Source: Perognathus longimembris pacificus (Eukaryota > Chordata > Mammalia > Rodentia > Heteromyidae). From it: 64,000 nucleotides of DNA. Each line of letters begins with the position of its first letter. Within the stretch, counting starts at the first letter, position 1. The notes beneath the pieces are model-generated. The model did not search any database. It saw nothing but the letters and a program-made list of their open reading frames with translations, and was not told the DNA's origin. Shown one piece after another: positions 11,431-23,835 of the stretch. The position numbers and the translations under genes were made by a program. The stretch lies in contig NC_063161.1 of NCBI RefSeq assembly GCF_023159225.1, positions 125,092,958 through 125,156,957 on the forward strand, read 5' to 3'.

Positions 11431-13479
11431 AGAATGAAAGTATGCAAAGAAGCACCGAAGTGGCATTGTTGCAACTTAGCATAAATTGGAATATCTATAC
11501 AGTGTTCACAATTGTGAGCCATTTAGACCTCTGTAGTGCTGCACTAGGAAAGAAGGATACACAGTTACTCTCTTGGAGAGTTGCTGACTAAATAGATAAG
11601 GCTCTGAAACATTTTGAGCTAAATACATTTTAATGCATAAATATGCTTCTACTCAAATGTGTATTCAGAAATAAAGCTCTCTAATCCTACAGGAAGAAAT
11701 GTTACAATGATTATTTACCACAGTTCTGACTAATAGGAAGACTGTGTGTTATAGATATGAGCAAAATATGTAAAAAAATAGAAAAAAAAGCAAAGAAGAC
11801 CAAGTTAACTTTCTTTCAGTACAATAGATTGAAAAAATGTCCCTTTCAGCATGAAATAAACAGAAAATTATTCATATATACTTTATGTTCTTTTCATTCT
11901 AAATCTTTGAGGTACCTTCTACACATACAGGAAATCTCAGTTCAGATTAGGAACATTCCAAATATTCATATGGCCACGTGTGGCTGGATAACACGAGTCT
12001 AGAACTAAGTTTGACATACTAGTAGCAAGAGTATGAATCCCTGGAGGAAGCTGAACAGCAGTTGCATTAAATAGAGGAAGTCTGTTTTGTAAGGGAAAAA
12101 CTTCCAATTTTCCTCTGTGAGATTACAATCTAAAGTAGGACTTTTTGCATTTCCTTTGATTTTTCTTCATGTATAGCCATATTTTATTGAGGAATAATCT
12201 TAATTTACTAAAGAAGAAGAAATAATATATATACACACATATATGTAGGTAATAGTAATATCTTAATTTTTTGTCTGAATAGTGCCGCTAGAAGAGTCTA
12301 ATAAATGCTATTTAAATTCTGTAATTAAAAATATCAGATATTTTATGAATTATGCTCTCAATAACTCTTGTATTCAAAAACACTTTCAGTCTATATTCAT
12401 AAATAGTTCCAATGATGCCATATCAATAGTTTTCTCAGTTATCCATGTCCATAACTAGAAAATTTATGACCAGAGTTGGAAAGCTTTGAATTTTAAAGCT
12501 GTTCTTAGAAAGTTCTCAATGACTCACTTAGTGCATTCTGACATTTTCCCATCTCTCTCTTTTAGTGATCATTCTGTAGTAATATTATCAGTAATTTATA
12601 TATTACTGTTACAAAATAATACATCAAAGATCAATTTGAGCATATTGCTTTATTGAAAGTAACATTTACTTTGGGAACTAATGGGGGTTATAATTAGGTT
12701 ATGTATAATTCTGAACGTACATTTATTTTAATGGCATGGCTTCTCAGCAGGTTATATTTTGTGAAATGTAGTGGACTGATCACATAAAAACTTGTATGGG
12801 AGTCTGCTCCTTGGTGAGCAGGACACACTCTCTGTCCCTTTCCAGACACATTCTGTCTCCCTGGGTCTTCCTCTCCACCTCACAGATCCCTGGCACTAAT
12901 ACCAGCAGAGGAAGGAGTGGGGATGAAACTAAGTGGATTAGAACAATGGGGAAGGGAAGAAGTCAGAGTAGGCAAGGTACCTTGTGACCTTAAAATAACA
13001 AGCTGTGTTTTCCGTTGTGTCTGGTGAACTGTCTTTAAAGACAATTCCAAAAAAGAAGCTATAAAAACTTGGAGAATAAAAACAACATCCTTGATGAAGA
13101 CTAAGAGCCTGCCCTACCAAATTGGCTATTTTAAAAGCACAATACACACTTGAATATAACTGAAAAGCAGGTTATGTTTGGATGATAGAAATGGGAATGA
13201 GATTAAGGATCAGTCTTAAAACTTGAAAATTATCATTTATAGCTTACTGTGTAATTTAACATATTTGAAAGAAGACAAAATATCCTAGCGCTTATCAAAA
13301 GACTTGGCTATAATAGAAATAAATTTCTAAATATGCTGATTTATGGTGAAGCTCTCTTGCCTGTCTCTGAATTTTAAAAAGGTTCCAGATGTTTACATCA
13401 TAGTATCAGTGAATAAATGAGAAGTAAAAGTTCAATGCAAATAAAATTTCAGAGTGATGGTGGATAGATAAAACTCCTA

Positions 13480-13860
13480 GAGATGTCCACATGCCCCTAA
13501 TTGTTAGCGCCTGCAAATAAATTACTCCCTAAAGAGAGATTTTGCAAATGTGATTAAGCTATGGGTTTTGAGATGGTTAGATTATTTTGCATTCCTCAGA
13601 AAGATGGAATGTAATCCCAAGTAAAAGAAGAAAGGGAATCAAAACCAGAGAGTAACTGTGACAAGGCAGAGGTTGTGATGTACTTTGAAGTCAAAGAAGG
13701 GGGGAGGAGCCAAGAAATGTAGGCAGCTTCTAAAACCTGGAAAAGACAAGGGATAGACCCTTCTTTCAGACTTCTGATTTCAAAAACTGTAAAATAATAA
13801 TACATTTATGTTGATATAAGCCAGGATATTTGTGATAATTTTCACTGTTAACTAAAAATA
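13480..13860 (+). mobile_element. ancient MaLR-type LTR
   Basis: Good end-to-end resemblance to MLT1/MaLR-like solitary LTRs: GTCCACATG start region, TTTTGCAAATGTGATTAAGC, GAGATGG, and the tail CAGACTTCTGATTTCAAAAA with an AATAATA-like signal. No internal viral genes. Confidence 0.65.
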
Positions 13861-14721
13861 TGGCAGATACCAACCAAGCATTATTTGGTATTGGAGTACA
13901 TCCCAGCAAGCTACAGAAGTATATAATTTTCTTACCATGATGACAGAAATGATTAACAAGCAGTTCCATGTGGCAACTTTTAAGTGGCATTTAGTGGAAC
14001 TGCATAGGTAGTTTCATATTACCTACAGTTTTACCCAACATTGTTTGCACGTTGTTTGCAGCTTAAACTCCAAGCAAAAAATAAGTCTACATGCAAACCT
14101 GAATTTGAAATTCAGAGAGATCATTCATATCATCCTTTGTCATCCTCTTTACATTCATTTCTTTGGTAGCTTGTAAAATTTCATCTCCAAAACATCACCT
14201 GATAAATCCATTCTTTTCCATTTCCATGATTATAATTTTAGATCAAGACACTGTTATGTTTTGCTTGATGTTTTAACTGATAATTTGCCTCTCTATGATT
14301 CATTTGTTCTTTAAGAGCAGTCATGGTATTGAATATGTATGATGTTGTTGAAAAAAAGAAATAAAAGTTCAGTCAATACAAAAAATACAAAATACCAAAA
14401 AGTCTTTACAAACACCATTATCCAGAATTTACAAATTGTTAATATCTTGTCTTTGCAGATAACTGTTGTTACAAATATGATAACAGAAATAGACATCAAA
14501 ACTGACAATGTCTTGTCTTTTTCTCTTCCCAAACTCAGACTAGAATTAATTGACATCTTAATTGCAAGCTATTTCTTATGCTTTTCCTCCATTTATGTTT
14601 GTATACAAAATACAGGATCATTTTATATGCTTTAAAATTTTAAATATAAGCCTTGATTTGGTACCTTGATTTTTCCTTTGCCTATTATTGTATTGAAAGC
14701 AATCCTTGTTGCTTTCTGGTT

Positions 14722-14829
14722 TTGACAGGGTCTCTCTGTGTAGCCCAGACTGACCTTGAACTCAAAAAAAATCCTGCTGTGTCAGCTTCCTGAATGCTAA
14801 GATTACAAGCATGTACTACCATGCCTGGT
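14722..14829 (-). repeat. B1-like SINE
   Basis: Minus strand: CAGGGTCTCTCTGTGTAGCC...GATTACAAGCATGTACTACC. Confidence 0.85.
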
Positions 14830-14849
14830 CCCTTGTTAGCTTTTATAGA

Positions 14850-15375
14850 TTCTGTATTTTAAAAATTGCTGTGTATTATATGTCTGTATAAATGAACTAC
14901 AGTTGATTTCCTTCAGTTGTCATAATGGTGGACATTGAGGTTGCTTTATATTTTCCCCATTACTATTTCCAAGTGAGCATTTTAGCACAAGCCTTCGTGT
15001 ACATGCATACAACTCTTTTTATCTAAAGCTCAAGTACTGAAGTCATCAGGAATGCACATTTTCAAACTGTCGTCTCTAAAAAAAGTTGTTCTCATTTACA
15101 CTCTCTCCAGTCAATTCTTGAACTTGGTATTTTCAAATGTTACAGGGTTTTGTTATTGTTGTTGTAATGGCATTTCTGTGATGACTAGAGAAGTCAAATG
15201 TCTTTTCATATGATTATTGTTTTCCTCTATGACTTATCTGTTCCTATCTTCTGCCCATTTTTTACTATGTTATTTCTCTTCCATTTTGGAATTTTGTTAT
15301 TACTGGATCCTACTCATTTATATTGTTTATGTTGCAAATATGTTCTATCTTTTAAATCTTTGTATAAGGTGCTAT
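14850..15375 (-). mobile_element. ancient L1 ORF2 3' region
   Basis: Minus-strand L1M-like sequence (CATTTACACTCTCTCCAG, CTTTTCATATGATTATTG, CTGCCCATTTTTTACTATG) with many stops; not coding. Confidence 0.6.
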
Positions 15376-15506
15376 ATGCCAACTAGAATTTTAATCAAAA
15401 TAATATTCACTAACTTGAGTGCTAAGAAATAAACTATAAACACTGTCCTAAAAATTACAGGTTGTAGTATATGTTAGAGAATGAAATCATTTGTTCTGAA
15501 TACTTT

Positions 15507-15757
15507 CTTTCTTTTTTCTTTTTTCTGCTGGTTCTGGGGCTCGACTTCAGGGCCTGGGAGCTGTCCCTGAGCCGCTTTGTGTTTAAGGCTAGCACTCTAC
15601 AACTTGACCCCCCAGCACCATTTCTGGCCTTTTCTGAATATTTTATTGGAGATAAGAGTCTCAAGCACTTTCCTGTCTTGGCTGGCTTTGAACCGTGATC
15701 CTTGGATCTCAGCTTCCTGAATAGCTAGAATTACATGCATGAGCCACCAGCACTTGG
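15507..15757 (-). repeat. B1-like/Geo composite SINE
   Basis: Pyrimidine-rich tail, Geo arm, then ATTGGAGATAAGAGTCTCAA linker and B1-like arm. Confidence 0.85.
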
Positions 15758-15792
15758 ATGATCATTCATTTTAAAGTAGTCTGTGAGGCCTC

Positions 15793-15895
15793 TTTCTGTC
15801 TGTCTCTGTCTCTCTCTGTCTGTCTATCTGTCTCTCTCTCTCTCTTTCTCTCTCTGTCTGTCTTTTGACAGTCCTAGAGTTTGAACTCAGGGAAG
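15793..15895. repeat. (TCTG)n/(TC)n tract plus Geo tail fragment
   Basis: Pyrimidine microsatellite (15793-15862) followed by a short minus-strand Geo end (GACAGTCCTAGAGTTTGAAC). Confidence 0.75.
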
Positions 15896-16796
15896 ATTAA
15901 TTTTGTTTTCTTTTTTTGTCACTACTGGTAGTACATCAATAAGCATCCTGTACAATTTTATCTAAGCATGTTTTATTTACTATTTATAGGAGTAAGAAGC
16001 TTAGGAGGATATTTGCATTTTTAATTTTGCTATTGCTAGATCTAGTAGTAATCAGAGAAATCACTGTAGCAAGAAATAAGAGAAAATTTTAATGCCTTTT
16101 TTTATAGAAAACATCACCTGTACACAGACCTATATAGATTTAAATGTGTTATCTTTTTTTTTTTTTCCAAACGAGAGAGGACAATAAACTTCTGGTAAGG
16201 AAGTTTCAAACAAAGCAGCATTCCATCGGGTTGTGTCCTTTCTTTTAATTATGACAAGTGGGAAGTAGAGTTGGGCAAGGGGTTGGGGGCAGGGCCAGAA
16301 GACTTGAAATAGAAAATTTCCCAAATTCCCTTTCATCAATAGGTGACTTTCCCCTCAGGAGCAATGCTGTTCTAAAACAGGATGTCTGAGCGTCTTGGTA
16401 ATGTACAATCATGGGGCTCTTGAGCACTTTTCCTTTCAAGCTCATTGGCTTCTCATTTTATTTACTACTTTTGGCTAAATATGCTGTAGTGTGTAGCACA
16501 TAGTTACATACCACTTAAATTTTTTTCACTATTCTGTGAACAACAGTGGGAGGAAAGGGAAAGAATGGAGGATGAAGACTCTCCGTAAAGATACAAGTGA
16601 TGCTTTCAAGTCCTTAGACAAATGTGCAAAGAGGCTTAGTGGAGCTAACTGCTCAATTCCCTAAGGTTGCTGTGCATCTTTGGGGAGAGAGAATAAACTA
16701 CCATGGTTTATGAGTTAGAAAGAAAACAAGCACACACTTCTCCTTTCTAAATATATTTAGCAGAGTATTCCTGATAATAGGGCTAACACTTCTTTT

Positions 16797-16886
16797 TCTT
16801 TTTTTTATTCGTTATTACTGGGTCATACTCAAGACCTCATGCTTGCTAGGCAGGCAGTCTACCACTAAGCCACCCTCATAGCCCCA
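16797..16886 (-). repeat. ID-type SINE
   Basis: Minus-strand ID monomer: CCTCATGCTTGCTAGGCAGG...ACCACTAAGCCACCCTCATAGCCCC. Confidence 0.75.
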
Positions 16887-17252
16887 TTTTTGCACTGGAT
16901 ATTTTGAGATAGTATCTCACAAAATGCCTGAACCCATGGTTGGGCTATGATCCACCTCTTTTAGGCTTTCCATCATACCTGGGTTGATGAGAGTAAACAC
17001 TATGTGTAACTTCTTCCATTGAGATGGAATCTCACAGATGTTTTTGCCTGGGCTAGCCTGGGAGTGTAACTCCGCTAATTTCAGCCTCTCTCCCCACCCC
17101 ATACCTGTGAAGATGGCTTTGTGCCACTATGCCCAGTTATTGGTTGAAAAAGGGTCTCATGTTATGTCTGGGCTGGCGTTGAACCATGATTCTTCTGATA
17201 CCAACTTCCCAAATATCTAGAATTATAGGCATGGAATCATTAGCACCTGGCT
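16887..17252 (-). repeat. diverged B1-like repeats
   Basis: Two or more degenerate B1-like units on the minus strand, for example GAGATAGTATCTCAC and GGGTCTCATGTTATGTCTGG...ATCTAGAATTATAGGCATGG. Confidence 0.5.
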
Positions 17253-17372
17253 TATTAATGTTTTAAGAATGTCACCATTATTAGTTTGCATTAGGAACTA
17301 TAAGTTCTGTAAGGGTAGGTATATAATATGTAAAAAAAGACAATTTGCACAATTATTTAAAAAATATGATGG

Positions 17373-17479
17373 AAAGCTATGCACAGTTGTGCATATCTAT
17401 AATACCAGCTGCTAGAGAGGCTGAGCCCAGATGATCAAGAGTATAAGTTCAGCTTGGGCCAGAGAAAAGATCATAGACA
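17373..17479 (+). repeat. B1-like SINE, left half (interrupted)
   Basis: B1 monomer cut by an IDL-Geo insertion; it resumes at 17694. The last 15 bases (17465-17479) are the target-site duplication. Confidence 0.8.
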
Positions 17480-17678
17480 GGGCTGGGAATGTGGCCTGGT
17501 GGTAGAGTGCTTGCCAAGCATGCATGAAGCCCTGAGTTCGATTTCTCACTACCACATAAACAGAAAAGCCAGAAGTGGCACTGTAACTCAAGTAGTAGAG
17601 TGCTAACCTTGAAAAAAAAGAAGCTCAGGCACAGTGGGCAGGTTCTGAGGTCAAGCGCCAGGACTGGAAAAAAAAAAA
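17480..17678 (+). repeat. IDL-Geo SINE nested in B1-ID
   Basis: GGGCTGGGAATGTGGCCTGG start, Geo arm and A-tail. Flanked by AAAAGATCATAGACA at 17465-17479 and 17679-17693. Confidence 0.92.
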
Positions 17679-17693
17679 AAAAGATCATAGACA

Positions 17694-17822
17694 CAATCTT
17701 GTCTCAAAACAAAATAGTCAAGAGATGAAAATTGGCTAATAAAAACTGAAAACTGGGCTGGGATGTAGCTCAGTGGCAAAGTGCAAAGTGCTTGCCTGAA
17801 ACAAAAACAAACAAAAACAAAC
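17694..17822 (+). repeat. B1-ID SINE, right half
   Basis: Rest of the B1 (CAATCTTGTCTCAAAAC) and a trailing ID-like unit (GGGCTGGGATGTAGCTCAGTGG) with an A-rich tail. Confidence 0.75.
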
Positions 17823-18822
17823 CACTGCAAATGATTAGATCTCTTTCCCCATACCCAACAGGAGAAGAACCTGAGTAGTCCATGGCAAGTGGGCTAATTT
17901 ACATGCAAACATATTTCTCACATAAGTTGATCTGCATTCTTACTAGCTTGCTTTGTGAACACTTTGAGAAATCTGAGATTTTTTCTGTTCAGCTTTATTT
18001 TCTTGTTTTGCATTAGAATTATTGATCTAAGAGAAGAACATTCTAGAATATACATATGTATATGATTTGTAATTTGTCAGTTTTTAAAAAGATCCTTCAT
18101 ATTGATATTTTAAATAACACTAATTCAAGTGGATGACATACTCCAAGGAAGGTAGAGAAATTCTTTGTCAGTTCCTGGGAAAAGAAAGGATCAGGGTTTA
18201 AATATCCTTTGCAGTCGCACTGGGGTTGTGTCTTTTCATCTGCTCTTGGCTTAGTCCTGGGCCTGGTCTTCATCAGCTCTCCATTGAACTGCAGAGAAGG
18301 GGGTGAAGGTGGAGACCAGGCATATCTTTTAGTGTGGGCCTGGCTAAGAAGTGCATATCTCTTCTTTTAAGTCTAAATCTTCAAAGAGGGTTATGATTAG
18401 TAGGTAATTTAGACTATGAAGCCAAGGAAATGCATGAACCTAATTACCTGTGTCAGAGTGGCATCTCACAACTTGGAGGAGAAAAGGAAAATTTGGAAAT
18501 TAGAATAAAGAAATATCCACGCAAATATATTACAAGATCTGCCCAGGATCCAAGTGGTTTTTTTCCTCTATTATTTTCCGACTTTTCTTAGATGGATGCC
18601 CTGAAAACCCACAGCATATTTAGCAGATACTGAAATTCAACACAAATCAAACCAGACAGAATCATGTTTCTCCTCAATCTATTTTTCTGGTTTGATTCTT
18701 GTTTCTGTAAGACAGATCCTGGTAGCTGTGTGCTTATTAGTGTTTTGTATTATCATTGTTTTTATTTTAAGAGAAACTGGGATGGAAAAAACCTCACAGA
18801 AATAACGTTTTCTTTCTTTTCT

Positions 18823-18900
18823 AGGCCTGAGATCGGGACTTGAACGTAGTACCTGACATTTTCCACTCATTGGTTAGTGCTCTGAGCCACACCTCCAACC
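18823..18900 (-). repeat. ID-type SINE fragment
   Basis: Diverged minus-strand ID: GGGACTTGAACGTAGTACCTG...GCTCTGAGCCACACCTCCAACC. Confidence 0.55.
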
Positions 18901-19096
18901 TGTACATTAAGTCTTTAATTATAATTACTTAATGCAGCTTTTGCAGATTTCAGTTCCTCATTTATGAATAAGAAATCAAGCCATGTAGGTAGAAAGAATA
19001 TAGAACTAAGAAACCAGAATTGTCTGCTTATACCCCAACTCAGGCACTTAACATGTGTTTTTGTTCTGGGAAATTTTAAGTGTTCTAGTTCTTACA

Positions 19097-19382
19097 TATG
19101 TGTGTGTGCACACGTGCGTGTGCACAAGTGCATGAGTGAGCACATGGGTGAGCACATGGGTGAGGCACACATGTGTGTGCCCTGGGGATTGACCTCAGGG
19201 CTTGAACTTTTGTGGTCAAGGCTAATACTACCACTTGAACCATAGTTTGGCTTCTGGTTTTGGGGTAGTTACTTGTTGATAGGAATCTCACAGACTTTCC
19301 TGCCTGGATTGACTCCTACCGGGATCCTCAGATTTCAGCCTTATGAGTAGCTAGGATTACAGTTATGAGCCACCGGTGCCCA
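19097..19382 (-). repeat. B1-like/Geo composite SINE with TG-rich tail
   Basis: TG/CG dinucleotide tract (19097-19170) at the tail, then Geo arm and B1-like arm ending GAGCCACCGGTGCCCA. Confidence 0.85.
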
Positions 19383-19821
19383 ATTCTTACAATCTTTCTC
19401 AGCGATTTTATCTGATGAGATCTATACTTACTTCTATATTAAAGAAAATTAATATTCACATTAAGAGAGCCACAAAATTTTCAGATATAGATTGTGGAAC
19501 TTGTGTATATGACAGGTTTTAAAATAAACCTGAAAGTCTCCTGACAAGTGCTTTAATCCAATTTCCTCTCTGCATAACATGGTCTCAATGGAGTTGCTTT
19601 GCCTGTGTAACTGCCTCTACTTGGTATTTTCTTTTTTCTCCTACCCATTTATTTATCTATTTGCACTTCAACCTCCCTTCCTAAACTCTCATATCCTCTG
19701 ATGACTTTTCTGAAAATTTTCATGAGCATTGAAAAATAATGGAATTCTCTAAATAATGCTTAAATTCATATGTATTTCAGCCCATAGCAATTTCTATAAA
19801 CTATTTCTCATGGCATTGCTG

Positions 19822-20053
19822 AAGCTTTAACTCACTCAGGGCCTTGCACTCTTAAGTTGGCTTTTTTGTCCAATGCTGGTGCTCTACCATATGAGCCATA
19901 CCTCCACTTTTGGCTTTTTTTTAACTGATTAATTGGAGATAAAACTCTCACAGACTCACAGACTTCTGTCCAGATTGGCTCTGAATCATAAGTCTCATAT
20001 TTCAGCCACCTGAGTAGCTAGGATTTACAGGCATGAGCTACTGATGCCTAGCC
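19822..20053 (-). repeat. B1-like/Geo composite SINE
   Basis: Diverged Geo arm, ATTAATTGGAGATAAAACTC linker, B1-like arm (CACCTGAGTAGCTAGGATTT). Confidence 0.8.
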
Positions 20054-20589
20054 AATAAACTGTTCTACATGTAGAACTCAGTGCTTAAATGATTTATTCT
20101 TATATTTATTCCCAATAAATATGTACTTGAAATAGATAACAAATTCTTTGATTTTGGACATTATCTATGTAACATTTCTTTGTCATACAGGAATGGCACT
20201 TGCTGTTTTTTAAGGTTATGAAAATGCAATTTATTAGTGCTTGACCTGGGTTATGGCATAAATGCCTGTTTTACTTTCTCTTTTTAAAACATATTCTCTG
20301 AAAATGAGTGGAAGTAGAACATGCTAAAGTTCTCAAAAATTAGGGACATACCTATCTAGACAGTTTGTCTTGTAACACTATCATCTTTGAATCATATCTT
20401 TTATGATGCATTCCTAATTTTACCAACATTAAGAGAATCCCATGTCAAACGTTTGAATGCTGAAGTTAAAAAAATTAAATGATTCCTTTATTTCGCTCCA
20501 TTCCTTTCAGAAAGTTTTTTTTTTCAGATATTTGTCATGCGTATAGTTTCTCTCATCATATTCTGTGTTCCATCCTGAGACTCCCATGG

Positions 20590-21000
20590 TCTTAATTTAT
20601 TTTTAAATTTGCATACTGTAAGGTTTATGCTTTGCAAAGTTCTGTGGCTTAAACAATGTATAATGCTGTGTATCTATGACAGCATTGTACAGAATAGTGT
20701 TGTCCTAAAAATCTACTATGGTTCACTTATTTAACACTCACCCCCAAACTAGTCAACTGCTGATCTGCTATTGTCACTATAGCTTTTGTCTTTACATGTA
20801 ATACAAATACACAAGGAGTATGCTTTCCAGGCTGCTTTTTCATGCATTTAATGTTCATCCATATTATTATATCTATGTATGGCTTGATACCTCATCCTTT
20901 GGAACACTGAATAGTTTTTTTGTTGTGGTATGGACATACCTTAATATTTAAGATATACTATCTTCTTCTTTCATGCATGCAATGTTGTCTCATACAGTTC
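20590..21000 (-). mobile_element. ancient L1M 3' region
   Basis: Resembles old mammalian L1M 3' sequence on the minus strand (AAGTTCTGTGGCTTAAACAATG, CAGAATAGTGTTGTCCTAAAA, CATGGCTTGATA-like text near 20880). Confidence 0.55.
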
Positions 21001-21449
21001 TACTGTTAATCATAGTCCTTTGTGAAAGTTAGCATGTCTTCTTCCTTATGGTAGTCTCTGTTTCCTCTAGGTTTGCTTTTCTTCTGGTTGTTTCTGTTGA
21101 ACTCTGTTTTTACATGAGAGACTTTCCTCAGTCTCTGATTCTGCTATCTGCTTGACAATGACTGGGGCACCAAAAGGCTCCCTGGGAGCTCTGAGTATCA
21201 ATTCCTTTTCTGGCCAGGAGCCCTGCAGCAAGACATTCATTCACCTAGGCTGCTCTGATTCTCCAGACTACACTTTTTAGTTGGAGATAAACTGTCGCCA
21301 GCTCTCTAGGAGGCCAACGGGGAAAGATGACCCCAAATTTAAATTAAGTTCAAAATGGCAGCCTAATTCTACTGCCCATTACTCCATGGACCAGAAAGCC
21401 TATTTTTTTTAACCAACCCCACAGAAAAGACTCTTAGCCTTCTTGAACA

Positions 21450-21655
21450 GCTTCATGAAAAGATAATTCACATAGCACCTTAAAGTATATAATTTGTGCT
21501 TTAAAAAATATCCACAGAGTTATGCGACTGCCATCATTTGTAGAATATTTTAATTGCCCTAGCAATGCCATGTGCCCTATAGCAGCCAGTCACTTTCCTT
21601 TCATCCTCCAATGCCCCTACAACTCCCCTTTCCAAGGCAGGCCTATATTGTTTTT
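21450..21655 (-). mobile_element. ancient L1M fragment, part 1
   Basis: AGATAATTCACATAGCACC...CCACAGAGTTATGCGACTG matches old L1M 3' sequence. It continues at 23836-24200 after a polypyrimidine tract, a SINE and a young L1. Confidence 0.6.
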
Positions 21656-21660
21656 AAACC

Positions 21661-22048
21661 TCTTTCCTCCTCTCTCCCCTACTTCTTTCCTCCTCCTCCT
21701 CCCCCTCCCCCTCCCCCTCCTCCTCCTCCTCCTCCTCCCCCTCCCCCTCCTCCTCCCCCTCCCCCTCCTCCTCCTCCTCCTCCCCCTCCCCCTCCCCCTC
21801 CTCCTCCTCCCCCTCCCCCTCCTCCTCTCCCTCCTCCTCCCCCTCCCCCTCACCCCCCACCCCCCTCACCCTCCTCACCCTCCTCACCCTCCTCCCTCTC
21901 CTCCTCCTCCTCCTCCTCTCCTCTCCTCTCCCCTCCCCCTCCCCCTCCTCCCTTCTTTATTCCTCCTCCTCCCCCTCCCCCTCCTCCTCCCTTTTTCCTC
22001 TCCTTCTCCTCCTCCTTCCTCTTCTTCTTCTTCTTCTTTTTTTTTTTT
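21661..22048. repeat. long polypyrimidine (CCT/CCCCT)n tract
   Basis: Nearly 390 bases of C and T (G/A-free apart from a few A) made of TCC and CCCCT units and ending in (CTT)n and T-run. It lies at the tail of the minus-strand SINE that starts at 22049. Open frames across it are compositional only. Confidence 0.95.
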
Positions 22049-22240
22049 GGTGCTGATGATGTTTGAATTTCAGGCCTAGGCACTCCTACTGGATTTTTTC
22101 ACTCAGGGCTATTGCTCCACTACTTGAGCCACACTTTCACTTCCTATTTTTCCCTGGTTATTTGGAGACAGGAGGCTCATTATTTGTCTAGTTGGGCTGG
22201 CAAATCTCATTCTTCTAAGTAGCTGACTCCATGGGTTTGT
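22049..22240 (-). repeat. B1-like/Geo composite SINE, diverged
   Basis: Geo arm (GGTGCTGATGATGTTTGAAT...TTGAGCCACAC) then TTATTTGGAGACAGGAGGC linker and a degenerate B1-like arm. Confidence 0.65.
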
Positions 22241-22256
22241 CTAGTCTGGAGTTTTT
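22241..22256. repeat. target-site duplication, left (L1 insertion 2)
   Basis: CTAGTCTGGAGTTTTT, repeated exactly at 23820-23835. Confidence 0.9.
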
Positions 22257-23794
22257 TTTGTTGTTTTTTTAACTGTTGTTTTTTTCTCAAATTTTTATTA
22301 TCAAACTGATGTACAGAGAGGTTACAGTATCATACGTTGGGCATTGTTTACATTTCTTGTACTGTTTGTTGCCTTGTCCCTCATGCCCCCCTCCCTCCCC
22401 TCTTTCTCTCCCCCCCCCCAGGTGTTCAGTTCACTTACACCAAACAGTTTTGCAAGTATTGCTTTTGTAGTTATTTCTCTTTTTTTACCCTGTGTCTCTC
22501 AAATTTGGTATTCCCTTTGAATTTCCTACTTCCAATACCAGTAAACACGGTTTCCAATATACTCAGATAAGATTACAGAGATAGTGTAGGTACAACCATA
22601 GGAAGGTGATACAATAACATCATCAATAATAGAAACTACACTTACACATAGGACGTTGAAAGTAGTTACAACTGTGATATATCAATTGTGTCCATAACAT
22701 GGAGTTCATTTCACTTAGCATCATCTTATGTGTTCCTAAGGGTATAGCTATTGGGCCTTGTGATGCTCTGCTATGGCTTGCCTAAACCTGTACTAATTAT
22801 TCCCAATAAGGGAGACCATAGAGTCCATGTTTCTTTGGGTCTGGCTCACTTCACTTAGTATAACTTTTTCCAAGTCCTTCCATTTCCTTACAAATGGGGC
22901 AATGTCATTCTTTCTGATACAGGCATAAAATTCCATTGTGTATATGTACCACATTTTCCTGATCCATTCATCTATGGAGGGGCATCTGGGTTGGTTCCAG
23001 ATTCTCGCTATGACAAATTGTGCTGCCATGAACATTGTTGTGCTGGTGGCATTACTGTGATTTTGTTTGTGGGCTTTTGGATAGATACCCAACAGTGGGG
23101 CTGCTGGGTCATAGGGGAGTTCTATATTGAGCCTTCTGAGGAATCTCCATACTGCTTGCCAGAGTGGCTGAACCAGTTTACATTCCCACCAACAATGAAG
23201 TAGGGTTCCCTTTTGGCCACATCCCCTCCAACAATTGTTATTATTAGTTTTCTTGATATATGACATTCTGACTGGAGTGAGATGGAATCTCAATGTTGTT
23301 TTGATTTGCATTTCCTTTATGGCCAGTGATGTAGAGCATTTTTTCATATGTCTATTGGCCATTCTCATTTCCTCATCAGAGAAGTTTCTTTGTAAGTCTT
23401 TAGCCCACTTGATGAGGGGGCTATTGGTTCTTTGCGGTTTTGTTTTGGAAGAAGGTAATTTTTTTAGTTTTGCATATATTTTAGAGATGAGGCCTTTGTC
23501 TGTTGAATGTCCGGTAAAGATCTTCTCCCAGTCTGTGGGCTTTCTGTTTATCTTGAGAGCTATGTCCTTTGCCGTGCAGAAGCTCTGGAGTTTGATGCAT
23601 TCCCATTTGTCCAACCTTTCTTTGATTTGTAGCCTTTCAGGGTCTTTGTTAAGGAAGTTCTGTCCTGTGCCAAGGAGCCCAAGTGTTTCTCCTACTCCTT
23701 CCTTTAGTGTTTTCAGGGTGCCTGTTTTGATTTCAAGGTCTTTAATCCATTTGGAATTGATTTTGGTGCAGGGTGATATATAAGGATCTAGTTT
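22257..23794 (-). mobile_element. L1 insertion 2: ORF2 C-terminal part and 3' UTR
   Basis: Minus-strand L1 3' end. The 3' UTR occupies about 22290-22790; the coding part (ORF2 stop at 22793) is open for about 334 codons back to the 5' break at 23794. Visible are the late ORF2 region with [20 protein letters not shown] and the Cys-rich motif [17 protein letters not shown]; the RT domain and endonuclease are absent. It keeps the 19-residue stretch (from TLKTLKEGVGE) that insertion 1 has lost. An intact frame and exact flanking duplication mean it is recent. Confidence 0.93.
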
Positions 23795-23819
23795 GCTCAA
23801 CACATGCAACAAACTAAAA
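23795..23819 (+). mobile_element. L1 insertion 2: tiny inverted 5' segment
   Basis: GCTCAACACATGCAACAAAC... is plus-strand L1 ORF2, matching 9882-9907 of insertion 1, and belongs just upstream of the break at 23794. It is therefore a roughly 25-base twin-priming inversion. Confidence 0.85.
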
Positions 23820-23835
23820 CTAGTCTGGAGTTTTT
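23820..23835. repeat. target-site duplication, right (L1 insertion 2)
   Basis: Exact copy of 22241-22256. Confidence 0.9.

Noticed and set aside
21522..22079. Proline/leucine-rich and Glu/Arg-rich long ORFs on both strands
   Set aside because: Frames across a CCT microsatellite; low-complexity composition, no gene context.
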